From NCBI RefSeq assembly GCF_029229925.1, contig NZ_CP107254.1, positions 744,001-808,000 of the forward strand: a DNA stretch of 64,000 nucleotides, in the 5' to 3' direction. The DNA comes from Halorhabdus sp. BNX81 (GTDB lineage: Archaea; Halobacteriota; Halobacteria; Halobacteriales; Haloarculaceae). The notes below the pieces were generated by a model that worked only from the letters and a program-made list of their open reading frames with translations, ran no database searches and was not told the DNA's origin. Below are positions 26,623 to 34,794 of this stretch, one piece after another. The position numbers and the translations under genes are program-made. Positions within the stretch are counted from its first letter, which is position 1, and the number at the start of each line of letters is the position of its first letter.

Positions 26623-27304
26623 CGGCGAACACCGCCTTGCGGATGGACTGCAGCCGATCGTCACCGTAGACAGTGAGGCCCTCTTCGAAGATATCCTGCA
26701 GTTTTTCTCCGGCCCGTTGGGCACTCGCGGCTGATTCGACGTACGGCTCGAAGTCGAATCGATCGCCGTGGAAACGCTCCTCACGGAGGGCAGCGACAAC
26801 ATCAGTCACTAGTCTTCTCGCCGTCGTTCGATCGCCTTCGATGACGACGAACAGATCGATATCACTCTGTCTGTCGGCGGTCCCCCGGGCGACACTCCCA
26901 AAGACGACGATCCCCACCAGGTCTTCGATGGCGTCGGCCCCCTCGACCGCCTCCCGGACTCGCTGGACGAACGTTCGCACCGGGGCGTGGAACCCGGGCT
27001 GTTCGATGGCGAGGATCGGGTCGTTTTTCCGGAGTCGCTCCGGGTCGATGGCGACGTAGTTCCGCTGTGGCGTTTCCCTGATGCGAACGACGCCGATGCT
27101 GTCGAGGAGATCGACAGCCCGCCAGACGGTCGATCGGGCGGCCCCGGTCACGTCGACGAGTTCGGCGATCGTGAATTCCGTCTCGTGAGCGTCCGCCAGG
27201 AGACGGAGTATCTGGTCAGCCGCCTCGATGCGGAAGACGTCGACATCGCTCTCTGGACGGACATCGATGCAGGCTTTTATCCCTTGTTTTGTATTCTCGG
27301 ACAC
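26615..27304 (-). CDS. Winged-helix MNT-type nucleotidyltransferase (HEPN/MNT antitoxin-like)
   Basis: A 229-residue protein from a GTG start. Residues 20-90 form a helix-turn-helix (FTIAELVDVTGAARSTVWRA) with a wing. The C-terminal half is a minimal nucleotidyltransferase with GSVARGTADRQSDIDLFVV: G136 and S137 plus metal-binding D148 and D150. In HEPN/MNT systems the MNT protein neutralises the HEPN RNase, in some cases by AMPylating it. The gene overlap and order match that arrangement. The winged helix suggests autoregulation. A TATA box at 27327-27338 is correctly placed for a leaderless transcript. The catalytic motif looks intact even though the partner is frameshifted. Confidence 0.85.
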   Translation of the reverse strand: MSENTKQGIKACIDVRPESDVDVFRIEAADQILRLLADAHETEFTIAELVDVTGAARSTVWRAVDLLDSIGVVRIRETPQRNYVAIDPERLRKNDPILAIEQPGFHAPVRTFVQRVREAVEGADAIEDLVGIVVFGSVARGTADRQSDIDLFVVIEGDRTTARRLVTDVVAALREERFHGDRFDFEPYVESAASAQRAGEKLQDIFEEGLTVYGDDRLQSIRKAVFADE

Positions 27305-27326
27305 TATCCGGATTTGTACAACGAGG

Positions 27327-27338
27327 TATAAATAAATA
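27327..27338 (-). promoter_or_regulatory. TATA box of the HEPN/MNT operon
   Basis: TATAAATAAATA on the + strand reads as TATTTATTTATA in the direction of transcription. It lies 23-34 bases before the GTG at 27304, so the transcript should be leaderless. Confidence 0.65.
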
Positions 27339-27414
27339 GCGGCTGTGAGGGGTCGAACCGGACATGAGGGCCAGTGAGGGGAAAAATACGACGGAGCACC
27401 AAGCGCTCTGGAGG

Positions 27415-27468
27415 TCCGCGGCCGAGATCGTCGACACTGCTGAGTTCAACGTTACGAACACGAAAGTC
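27415..27468 (+). repeat. Duplicated scrap of the GH3 gene 3' end
   Basis: These 54 bases match 25960-26013 with about seven mismatches by eye, in the same orientation. They encode SAAEIVDTAEFNVTNTKV against SAAEIVDTADFEVTDTKV in the GH3 enzyme. The surrounding frame is not otherwise coding-like. It is probably the remnant of a second GH3 gene or a duplication. Confidence 0.75.
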
Positions 27469-27480
27469 CTGCGTACTGTC

Positions 27481-27963
27481 CTATGGCGGGTTGCTCCCCG
27501 CGTTGAGAGGTTCGTATGCGTCGGTGTGGTAGGCCACACGCCAGAGTTTGAGGACGGCACGGGTGAGGAGTGCCTCCGAAGACTGTGTGATGCAGGAGTC
27601 CTGGACCTCGTCAGGATCGGAACTCGCATCCGGCGGTGGGTGATGGTGTTCGAGTCCATTGACCCGTTTATATTCACTCCCGTGGGGATGGCTCCCCCAG
27701 CGGACGTTCACCCCGTCCGTGTCCGTATAGTGGAACGCGTAGTCTCCCCGTGTCGTCCATCGGATATCGATCCGTGCGCTGTCTGCCTCACCGAGTCCGT
27801 CGTCGAGAGTGACTTCGACACGTGACGGATCGAGATAGTCGTCGAGTCGGGCTGTCGCGAGCGGTTCCATCTCCTCGACGATATCCCGAATGGTGAGTAG
27901 TGCCGGGCGATCTATTGCTCCTCGAAGGCTATGCTGTTCCGGCTGATCGGTCGGCCCCGTCAT
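27481..27963 (-). CDS. TumE/DUF6516-like toxin-family protein
   Basis: A 160-residue protein of the small family typified by TumE-like toxins. The core reads as paired strands (RIDIRWTTRGDYAFHYTDTD) followed by a histidine-rich segment: RWGSHPHG and NGLEHHHPPPDA (about residues 85-112). A C-terminal helix follows (TRAVLKLWRVAYH). The HPH...HHHPP pattern after a strand pair is the family mark; the biochemical activity is not firmly known to me. It begins 3 bases after the stop of a winged-helix gene, so the pair looks like a toxin-antitoxin operon. Its stop lies next to the GH3 scrap. Confidence 0.6.
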   Translation of the reverse strand: MTGPTDQPEQHSLRGAIDRPALLTIRDIVEEMEPLATARLDDYLDPSRVEVTLDDGLGEADSARIDIRWTTRGDYAFHYTDTDGVNVRWGSHPHGSEYKRVNGLEHHHPPPDASSDPDEVQDSCITQSSEALLTRAVLKLWRVAYHTDAYEPLNAGSNPP

Positions 27964-27966
27964 GTC

Positions 27967-28557
27967 TCAGGCGGGAATGCTCTCGTCAGTCGAGCGATCG
28001 TCCTCGCCGACGAACTGCTCGGCGGTCCCGATCGAGAGGGCAGCGTTCGCGAACGCGAGGTTTCGACGGAGCGTCTTCCAGTCACGGACCGTTTCCGGAT
28101 CGATCTCCTGCCCGGCGGAACCAGACTCGGACAGCGTTTGATTCGTCCGCTCGACGGCGAGTTCTTCCGGGGAATCGACGCCGTACTCGGTGCGGTACTC
28201 GTTGAGTCGCTCACGCATCTCGGTGACCCGCGTGACGAGTTCGTCAGTCGAGACGTGCTCGAGGATGTCCGCGGCCTGTTCGACGACGAGTGATTCCGGG
28301 GACCGGCAATACAGCGTGCCGCCATGCTCGCCTGGCGACGTCTCGACGAACCCCTCCTCGGCGAGCGTCTCGAGGTGTTTTCGCGCCGTCTTCGGGGTCG
28401 TTAGCGCGTCTTCGGCGACTGCATCGGCCGAGACCGGGGAGTACGCGTGGGCGACGACGTGCCGGATGCGTTCGTAGGGAGTCGTCTCGGCCTCCCATTC
28501 GTCTTCGACCACCTCGTTGACATCCGCGAACTCTTCCGGTTGACTTTGATCGTTCAT
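27967..28557 (-). CDS. Winged-helix protein, probable antitoxin partner
   Basis: A 196-residue protein from MNDQSQPEEFADVNEV. An acidic N-terminus leads to a winged helix (about residues 30-100: PVSADAVAEDALTTPKTARK, then LETLAEEGFVETSPGEHGG as wing). A helical region (about 110-170) follows, containing ERLNEYRTEYGV. This MarR/ArsR-like layout is common in haloarchaea (possibly DUF7342) and is regularly found upstream of TumE-like genes. Translation is probably coupled to the next gene 3 bases on. The longer in-frame start at 28584 gains only nine weak residues. Confidence 0.7.
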   Translation of the reverse strand: MNDQSQPEEFADVNEVVEDEWEAETTPYERIRHVVAHAYSPVSADAVAEDALTTPKTARKHLETLAEEGFVETSPGEHGGTLYCRSPESLVVEQAADILEHVSTDELVTRVTEMRERLNEYRTEYGVDSPEELAVERTNQTLSESGSAGQEIDPETVRDWKTLRRNLAFANAALSIGTAEQFVGEDDRSTDESIPA

Positions 28558-28662
28558 GTGGACAGCTACTGGTTGGAGTAACATAGTCCTTCGGTACGGT
28601 TCTATACTCCCTTCACTCTTCGTTCCGGCATTCCTTCCTTCGAGATCTCTGTCGCTGGCCAG

Positions 28663-29211
28663 TCAGCAGTCGTAGGTTCGCGTCCCCTTTTTGACAGGGA
28701 TTGACGTTGTGCTGTTGGCCACCGTCGAATTACCCGACAGCACGCTGATTTCAACCCCTGCCGTCTCGTTCACGGCGAGGGTTTCGTCGTCGTCCAGGAT
28801 CCAGAAGACGTCCGCCGTCACGGATCCCGTTCGCGCCAGCGTCTGCGTGGTCCGTTCGGCCGTGTGATCGAGACTCACTGCGAGTGTCAGTTGTGCGGTC
28901 TCGGCGTCGACTCGCGTTCTCTCGGCCGGGATCCGGACGGACACGTCACCGAGGACACTGATACTGTCGCCCGGTGTTCCGTATCCCATACACGTCTGCA
29001 CCGAGTCATTTTCCACGTCCGGGAATGTCACCTCGTCGTTCAATCGGACGGTGAGGTCGGTTGACTCGATGGTGACGTTCTCGGCCGTAGCTTCGTCAGT
29101 CACGCCGCCGAACAGCACGAGCGTCCCGACGCTGAATGCAGTCAGGACCACGAAGACAGCGATCGTACCGCGACTCGGGGGCCAATCGAGCAGCCACGGG
29201 AGCGAATTCAT
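28663..29211 (-). CDS. Membrane-anchored extracellular protein of unknown function
   Basis: A 182-residue protein with one N-terminal hydrophobic helix (about residues 16-36: IAVFVVLTAFSVGTLVLFG), then a Thr/Val/Asp-rich beta domain typical of haloarchaeal surface proteins. Two cysteines (C74 and the last residue C182) could pair. There is no lipobox. The helix may be a signal anchor, leaving the domain outside. No function can be assigned; it converges with nothing and faces the GH4 gene 104 bases downstream. Confidence 0.6.
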   Translation of the reverse strand: MNSLPWLLDWPPSRGTIAVFVVLTAFSVGTLVLFGGVTDEATAENVTIESTDLTVRLNDEVTFPDVENDSVQTCMGYGTPGDSISVLGDVSVRIPAERTRVDAETAQLTLAVSLDHTAERTTQTLARTGSVTADVFWILDDDETLAVNETAGVEISVLSGNSTVANSTTSIPVKKGTRTYDC

Positions 29212-29315
29212 GCGGGATTCGAATCATCGCGGACGGACGGCATAAATCGTGGCGACCTGCGCGTGGATCGTCGTGTCTTCGATCGGCGGTGTCGCTCGAA
29301 AACGAAGCGAACAGT

Positions 29316-30773
29316 TTAGGCGTCGTAGGCGTCGGCTTCGGCCAGTACGTCCGAGCCGTCCAGATCCCAGTCCTGGAGGTACTCCTCCTCGGCGGCGACG
29401 AGTTCGGCGAACATCTCTCGGGCTTCCTCGGTCTGGAGCGTCCGGACCTGCTGGTCGAGCAGGAAGCCGGCGAAGGCTGCATCGACGTCGCCGGTGCGAG
29501 AGGCCTCGATGATCGTCTCGATAGTGTCGACGTGGCCGTTGATCATCGACCGGACCGGGCGGGGGAACCCGCCGGCGGTGGTCGGCTTGATCTCGCCCTC
29601 GCGGATCACGGCGTTGGTCTCGACGACGGCTCCGTCCTCGATGTCAGTGACCTGGCCCTCGTTGGGCATGTTGACGTTCGCGACCATCGTGTCCTCGCCG
29701 CCGAGTGCCGCGACCATGTCGTCGAAAATCTCGTTCGAGTGGAACAGTTCGAACTCCCGATCGCCGTCCATCCAGGCCTCGACGTTGGTGGTCTGGTTGG
29801 ACTCGGCAGGGTTCCAGTGTTTGGCGCGGTAGTCGCTGGTGGTCCGCTTGACGCCCCAGCGGTTGAGTCCCTCCTTGCCGCCGACGAGGAACGACGTCGC
29901 GTACTCGACGAGGTGGCGGTCGCCCGCCGCCGGGAAGACGCCAAAGCGGCGGAACAGTTCCCAGGTCGCCTGCTGTTTGTCGGTGAACGGCGAGTCGTCT
30001 TCGAGATCTTCGGGCGTGAACTCGCGGTTCGCGCGGTCAGTATCGACCAGGTCTTCGAGCAGGGGCCAGAGGTCCCGGCCCTTGTACCGTGCTTCGTCGA
30101 TCCACGTGAAGTGGTTGATGCCCTTGACGTTGACCGAGATGTCCGACCGCTCGGCCTCCTCGCCGAGTTCTTCCTCGACGATCTTCGCCAGATGATGGCG
30201 CGTCCACAGAACCTCGTGACAGAAGCCGACGGCGTTGATGTCGGGGTACTCGTCGTACAGCGCCCGCGTGACGAAGTGGACGGGGTTGGTGAAGTTGAAC
30301 ACCCAGGCGTCGGGACACTGCTCGCGGATCGAGGCGGCGAACTCACGATACACTGGGATGGTCCGCATCGCCCGGAAGATCCCGCCCGGGCCGATCGTGG
30401 CGGCGACTGCGCCGTAGATACCGTGGTCCTTCGGGATGTCCAGATCGTGGACGAAGGTTTCGGCCGGGTTGTACTGCGTCGAAAGGACGACAGCGTCCGC
30501 GCCCGCGAGCGCTTCGTCGCGATCCGCGACGGCTTCGTACTCCCATTCGGCCTCGACCTCGTCGCGATCCTGGACCCAGTTGCCGAATTCGGCGTTGAGC
30601 TCTGCGCTCTCGTGGTCGATGTCGTGTAGTCGCACTTCCCCCGAGAGGTCCGAGAGCGCGAGGTCCCGGAAGAACTTCGGTGCCCATTCGCGGCTCCCGC
30701 CGCCGATGTAGGCGATCGTCACGTCGTCGGTATCGATACCCTTCGCCTGTACGCCGTGTACTGATTCCGTCAT
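29316..30773 (-). CDS. Glycoside hydrolase family 4 enzyme (NAD- and metal-dependent)
   Basis: A 485-residue GH4 enzyme. The Rossmann motif is IAYIGGGSREW (residues 20-30). The metal-site sequences NPVHFVTRAL, GFCHEVLW (Cys and His ligands) and KGINHFTW are all present. GH4 enzymes oxidise C3 of the sugar with bound NAD and cleave by elimination; specificities include alpha-glucoside, alpha-galactoside, alpha-glucuronide and alpha-galacturonide. In this cluster an alpha-glucuronidase or alpha-galacturonidase role is attractive but unproven. It is cytoplasmic. The gene is divergent from a solute-binding-domain gene across 210 bases that carry a palindrome. Confidence 0.9.
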   Translation of the reverse strand: MTESVHGVQAKGIDTDDVTIAYIGGGSREWAPKFFRDLALSDLSGEVRLHDIDHESAELNAEFGNWVQDRDEVEAEWEYEAVADRDEALAGADAVVLSTQYNPAETFVHDLDIPKDHGIYGAVAATIGPGGIFRAMRTIPVYREFAASIREQCPDAWVFNFTNPVHFVTRALYDEYPDINAVGFCHEVLWTRHHLAKIVEEELGEEAERSDISVNVKGINHFTWIDEARYKGRDLWPLLEDLVDTDRANREFTPEDLEDDSPFTDKQQATWELFRRFGVFPAAGDRHLVEYATSFLVGGKEGLNRWGVKRTTSDYRAKHWNPAESNQTTNVEAWMDGDREFELFHSNEIFDDMVAALGGEDTMVANVNMPNEGQVTDIEDGAVVETNAVIREGEIKPTTAGGFPRPVRSMINGHVDTIETIIEASRTGDVDAAFAGFLLDQQVRTLQTEEAREMFAELVAAEEEYLQDWDLDGSDVLAEADAYDA

Positions 30774-30815
30774 TGTATGTCGTCAGGGGCTCCGGGTAGC
30801 CGATGTCCATGTGAT

Positions 30816-30834
30816 CGTATAGTGTTTTCGAAAA
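30816..30834 (-). promoter_or_regulatory. TATA-like box and TTTTCGAAAA palindrome before the GH4 gene
   Basis: CTATACG on the minus strand (30816-30822) is the best TATA candidate, 43-49 bases from the start codon. It is immediately preceded, in transcription order, by the perfect palindrome TTTTCGAAAA (30825-30834). The position over the factor-B recognition region fits an operator or activator site. Confidence 0.4.
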
Positions 30835-30950
30835 TCGGAACCAATTGTTCGTAACGGTCACACGACCGGGGCCGAACCGGTGGGCGTCGCGCGTTCGGTC
30901 CCGGTAGTCCTGTCGGTGTGTTTCGACATTCAACAATCGGGACAGACGTA

Positions 30951-30958
30951 TACTTAAG
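30951..30958 (+). promoter_or_regulatory. TATA box of the solute-binding-domain gene
   Basis: TACTTAAG lies 26-33 bases before the ATG at 30984, giving a leaderless transcript and supporting that start. Confidence 0.5.
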
Positions 30959-30983
30959 AGGGTCGGCAAGCTACGTCCGGGAT

Positions 30984-32165
30984 ATGGCACAGACCCAGTC
31001 GACACAGCAGCGCTTCGAACTCTTACACCAGTTAGTGGGGGCTGAGTGGGGCGGGGCAGCGCTGAACGCGCTCGTTGACGGCTACGAGCGACGGACGTCC
31101 TACACTGTCGAGGAGACGACAACGTCGGCCGATGATCTCTCCATCCGGGTCAAGATACGGATTCTCCAGGAACGAGCCCCGGACGCCTGGATCGAATGGC
31201 CGGGCCAGCACGTCACGCCGTACATCGATTCCGGTGCAGTCCGGGACATCACCCACATCTGGGATGACAACGGCTTCGAGGAAGTCTTCACCGATGGGGC
31301 CAAAGAACAGGTCCGCTTCGACGGCACCTATCACGCGATCCCGCTGAACATCCACCGGATCAACAACCTGTTTTACAACGTCGAGATGATCGAGGAGGCT
31401 GGCGTCGATATCGACGCTAACTCGCCGCGGGCGTTTGTCGACGTCCTCGAACAGCTCGAGGGCGCACTCGATGTGACGCCCTTTTTGATGGCACTTCGCA
31501 ATCCCTGGGGAACCATCCACGTCTGGGAGACGATCCTGCTCGGGGAGACCGACGCCCGGACGTACCGCGATGTCGTCGACGGGAACCCGGGGCGCCATCG
31601 CGACGCGATCGAGACGACGCTTTCGGTGCTGGCGCGATATCTCGACTTTGCCAACGACGACGCCCAGTTCGCCTCGCTGCCGGATGCCAACGCCCACTTC
31701 GTCGACGACGAGGGCGCGCTGTTCCTGATGGGCGATTGGGCCGCGAGTGCCTATGACCAGGACGCCTACGGCGAGACCTGGGACGCGATCCCGTTCCCGG
31801 GGACCGAGGGCGACTACCCGCTCAACATGGACGCGCTCGTCCCGTCGAGTTCCGAGGCGGACACGACGGCCATCGACGAGTTCCTCGCCTACGCCGGGTC
31901 ACGGGAGGCACAGACCGCGTTCAACCGCCACAAGGGGTCGATGCCGCCGCGGACCGACACCGACCCGTCCGAGTTCACGCCGTTCCTGCAGGACCAGCGG
32001 GACGATTTCGACGCCGCCACCTCTCAACCGCCGTCGATCGCCCACGGGTTGGCGGTCCATCCCGAGACACTCATCGAGGTCAAATCACTGATGGCCGAGT
32101 TCGTCTCGGAGCCGGAGCCCGCGGCCACTGCCGATCGACTTGTCGACGCCCTCTCCGAAACGTAG
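30984..32165 (+). CDS. Sugar ABC-type solute-binding domain protein without signal peptide
   Basis: A 393-residue protein that is essentially the mature domain of a family 1 sugar-binding protein. FELLHQLVGAEWGGAALNAL matches the usual first strand and helix, then come DAWIEWPGQHVTPYIDSGAVRDI, YHAIPLNIHRINNLFYN and ALFLMGDWAAS, all typical of carbohydrate SBPs. The start MAQTQSTQQR leaves no Tat or Sec signal and no lipobox, and no permease or ATPase genes are adjacent. A cytoplasmic sugar sensor or an orphaned binding protein is therefore more likely than a transport component. The transketolase genes follow on the same strand. Confidence 0.85.
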   Translation: MAQTQSTQQRFELLHQLVGAEWGGAALNALVDGYERRTSYTVEETTTSADDLSIRVKIRILQERAPDAWIEWPGQHVTPYIDSGAVRDITHIWDDNGFEEVFTDGAKEQVRFDGTYHAIPLNIHRINNLFYNVEMIEEAGVDIDANSPRAFVDVLEQLEGALDVTPFLMALRNPWGTIHVWETILLGETDARTYRDVVDGNPGRHRDAIETTLSVLARYLDFANDDAQFASLPDANAHFVDDEGALFLMGDWAASAYDQDAYGETWDAIPFPGTEGDYPLNMDALVPSSSEADTTAIDEFLAYAGSREAQTAFNRHKGSMPPRTDTDPSEFTPFLQDQRDDFDAATSQPPSIAHGLAVHPETLIEVKSLMAEFVSEPEPAATADRLVDALSET

Positions 32166-32286
32166 CGGTAGCAGATGCGTCGTCGGCCGCCCCCGACTGC
32201 GACGCTTCGAACTCATCGATCAGACGTCAAAAGACGGCCACGATTCGACGGTGACTACGGCCGATAGGAAGCTTTTTACTGCCGAA

Positions 32287-33186
32287 ATGGGAAAATCTCG
32301 CCGGGTGAAAAGTTTGCCTGGAAATAGTACGTCAGATGGCGATCTGGACGATCGAATCGAGCAGTATCGCCAGACAGCACAGGAAGTCCGCAGAGACATC
32401 ATCGAGATGGTCTATGCGGCCCAGTCAGGGCATCCAGGCGGTTCGCTTTCGGCCGTCGAGTATTTGCTCTGGCTGTACAACGAGGAACTGAACGTCGATC
32501 CCGAGAACCCGGACGATCCGGACCGTGACCGTCTCATCTACAGCAAAGGTCACGCGTGTCCGGTTCTGTACGCGTTGCTCGCTCGATACGACTTCGTCGA
32601 CTGTGATCCCAACGAGGAGTTCCGCCGCCTCGGCGGCGAGCTTCCGGGCCACTCCTCGCCGAAGGTCCCGGGCGTCGAATTCCCCTCGGGATCGCTCGGC
32701 CAGGGGCTCTCGTACGCCAACGGGCAGGCGATGGGAGCCGACTTCGACGACCGTGACTACGATGTCTACGCCATCCTGGGCGATGGCGAGACCCAGGAAG
32801 GCAACATCTGGGAGGCCGCGATGTCCGCGGGCGAGAAGGGACTGGACGTCGTCGCGATCGTCGACCGCAACAAAAAACAGAACGACCTTCCCGTCGCCGA
32901 GACGATGGAAATCGACCCGCTCGACGAGAAGTTCGAATCCTTCGGCTGGGACGTCTGGGAGGTCGACGGCCACGACTTCGGTGAGATCGCCGACGCCTTC
33001 GATGAAATCAACGAGGCGGACGGTCCGCGACTGTTGATCGCAAACACCGTCAAGGGCTACCCGATCGACTTCATGGAAGCCCAGCCCAACGGCTATCACG
33101 CCGGCGCGATCACCGACGACGAACTTGCGGAGGCGATGGAAGAACTTGGGTTCGACCCCGACACTGTGGAGGTGACGACCAAATGA
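32287..33186 (+). CDS. Transketolase, N-terminal subunit
   Basis: The ThDP-binding half of a split transketolase, 299 residues from the ATG at 32287. It has SGHPGGSLSAVEYL, the substrate-contacting SKGHACPVLYA, the GSLGQGLSYANG stretch and the Mg-ThDP motif GDGETQEGNIWEAA. Transketolase moves two-carbon units between ketoses and aldoses. In archaea the enzyme is often encoded as two polypeptides, as here; the second gene overlaps this one by four bases (ATGA). A GTG at 32305 is an alternative start. With transaldolase next, this connects pentoses to glycolytic intermediates. Confidence 0.93.
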   Translation: MGKSRRVKSLPGNSTSDGDLDDRIEQYRQTAQEVRRDIIEMVYAAQSGHPGGSLSAVEYLLWLYNEELNVDPENPDDPDRDRLIYSKGHACPVLYALLARYDFVDCDPNEEFRRLGGELPGHSSPKVPGVEFPSGSLGQGLSYANGQAMGADFDDRDYDVYAILGDGETQEGNIWEAAMSAGEKGLDVVAIVDRNKKQNDLPVAETMEIDPLDEKFESFGWDVWEVDGHDFGEIADAFDEINEADGPRLLIANTVKGYPIDFMEAQPNGYHAGAITDDELAEAMEELGFDPDTVEVTTK

Positions 33187-34115
33187 GCGAGAAGATTTCG
33201 ACCCGGAACGGCTTCGGGAACGGACTGTTGCGCGAGGCTGAGGAACGCGAGGACTTCATCGTCATGGACGCCGACCTGGCGAAATCCACCCGCGGGGGCT
33301 GGTTCCGTGACGAGTACCCCGAGCGCTGGATCAACGTCGGCATCTCCGAGCAGGATCTGTTCGCGACGGCGGCCGGTATCGCCGAGACCGGTCGGCCGGT
33401 CTTCGCCAACACCTTCGCTATCTTCTCTCAGCGTGGCTTCGAACAGGTTCGCCAGCAGATCGCCCGCCCGAAGCGCAACGTGACCGTCGTCGGCAGTCAC
33501 GCCGGCGTCATCACGGGCGAGGACGGCCCCAGCGCCCAGACCGTCGAAGACATTTCCGCCTATCGCGGGATCCCGAACCTGCGTGTCATCTCGCCGGCCG
33601 ACGCCGTCGAGGCCAACGCGCTCGTGACTGCCCTCGCCGAGGACGACGATCCGGCCTACCTCCGACTGATCCGTGAGTCCGTGCCCGTCATCCACGACGA
33701 GGACGAGTACGAACCCGAGATCGGCACGGGTGAAGTCCTCCGTGACGGCTCGGATGTGACGCTGATCGCTCACGGTGCGATGGTCCACGTCGTCCAGGAA
33801 GCGGCCGAAGTCCTGGCCGACGATGGCATCGACGCCCGCGTGATCAACATGTCGACGATCAAGCCCCTCGACGAGGAGCTGGTCGTCGAATCCGCCGAGC
33901 AGACCGGCGCGATTCTCACAGCCGAGGACCACAACATCTACGGCGGCCTGGGCAGCGCCGTCGCCGAGGTCCTGGCCGAGCAGCGCCCGACCCCCATGAA
34001 ACGGATCGGCATCGAGGACGAGTTCGGCACCTCCGGCAACGGGCTGGATCTCTACGAGTACTACGGCTTCACCGGCGAGGACATCGCCGAGACGGCGAAA
34101 GACCTACTGGCCTGA
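33183..34115 (+). CDS. Transketolase, C-terminal subunit
   Basis: The 310-residue pyrimidine-binding and C-terminal part of transketolase. The catalytic Glu that activates ThDP lies in NVGISEQDLFATAAG. FANTFAIFSQRGFEQVR, DGPSAQTVEDIS and the C-terminal domain from about residue 190 (GSDVTLIAHGAMVH) are all standard. The overlap with the N-terminal subunit gene implies coupled translation and equal amounts of both subunits. Transaldolase follows after 22 bases, so the three genes form one operon. Confidence 0.93.
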   Translation: MSEKISTRNGFGNGLLREAEEREDFIVMDADLAKSTRGGWFRDEYPERWINVGISEQDLFATAAGIAETGRPVFANTFAIFSQRGFEQVRQQIARPKRNVTVVGSHAGVITGEDGPSAQTVEDISAYRGIPNLRVISPADAVEANALVTALAEDDDPAYLRLIRESVPVIHDEDEYEPEIGTGEVLRDGSDVTLIAHGAMVHVVQEAAEVLADDGIDARVINMSTIKPLDEELVVESAEQTGAILTAEDHNIYGGLGSAVAEVLAEQRPTPMKRIGIEDEFGTSGNGLDLYEYYGFTGEDIAETAKDLLA

Positions 34116-34137
34116 GCCGACTAGACTGATTGCAACC

Positions 34138-34794
34138 ATGAGAACATACATCGATTCAGCGGAAGTCGAAAACGTACGGGAAGCATACGACCTCGGACTT
34201 GTCGACGGGGTCACGACGAACCCGTCGCTGGTCGCCGGGACCGACCGGGAGTACCGGGACATCATCGACGAACTGACGGAGTTCGTCGACGGTCCGATCA
34301 GCGTCGAGGTCATCGCGACCGACTACGAGGAGATGCTCGAAGAGGCCCGGGAGTACGACACCTGGGGCGACAACATCGCGGTGAAGCTCCCGATGACTCG
34401 TGACGGTATGAAGGCCCTCCGGACCCTCTCCGATGAGGGTGTCCAGACCAACATCACGCTGATCTTCTCCGTCAACCAGGCGCTCATCGCCGCCAAGAAC
34501 GGCGCGACGATGGTCTCGCCGTTCATCGGTCGACTGGACGACAACGGCCACGACGGCGTCGAACTCATCGAGGACATCCGGACTGTCTACGACAACTACG
34601 ACTTCGAGACGGACATCCTCGCGGCGTCGATCCGCCACCCCTTCCACGTCCAGGAAGTCGCCAAAGCCGGTGCGGACATCGCGACCTTGCCGCCGGACGT
34701 GGCAGACTCGATGTTCGATCACCCGCGAACCGACAGCGGACTCGAAGCGTTCCTCGACGACTGGGGCGACCGCGAAAGTCCCGCACTGAAGTGA
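34138..34794 (+). CDS. Transaldolase (short, TalC/fructose-6-phosphate aldolase-like type)
   Basis: A 218-residue class I aldolase-fold enzyme that moves dihydroxyacetone units between sugar phosphates. The Schiff-base lysine is K83 in NIAVKLPMT. VDGVTTNPSLVAG near the N-terminus, NITLIFSVNQALIAA, and MVSPFIGRLDD complete the family pattern. The short form lacks the long insertions of classical transaldolase B and is either a transaldolase or a fructose-6-phosphate aldolase; the transketolase operon context favours transaldolase. Most haloarchaea lack this enzyme, so its presence is distinctive. Confidence 0.9.
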   Translation: MRTYIDSAEVENVREAYDLGLVDGVTTNPSLVAGTDREYRDIIDELTEFVDGPISVEVIATDYEEMLEEAREYDTWGDNIAVKLPMTRDGMKALRTLSDEGVQTNITLIFSVNQALIAAKNGATMVSPFIGRLDDNGHDGVELIEDIRTVYDNYDFETDILAASIRHPFHVQEVAKAGADIATLPPDVADSMFDHPRTDSGLEAFLDDWGDRESPALK

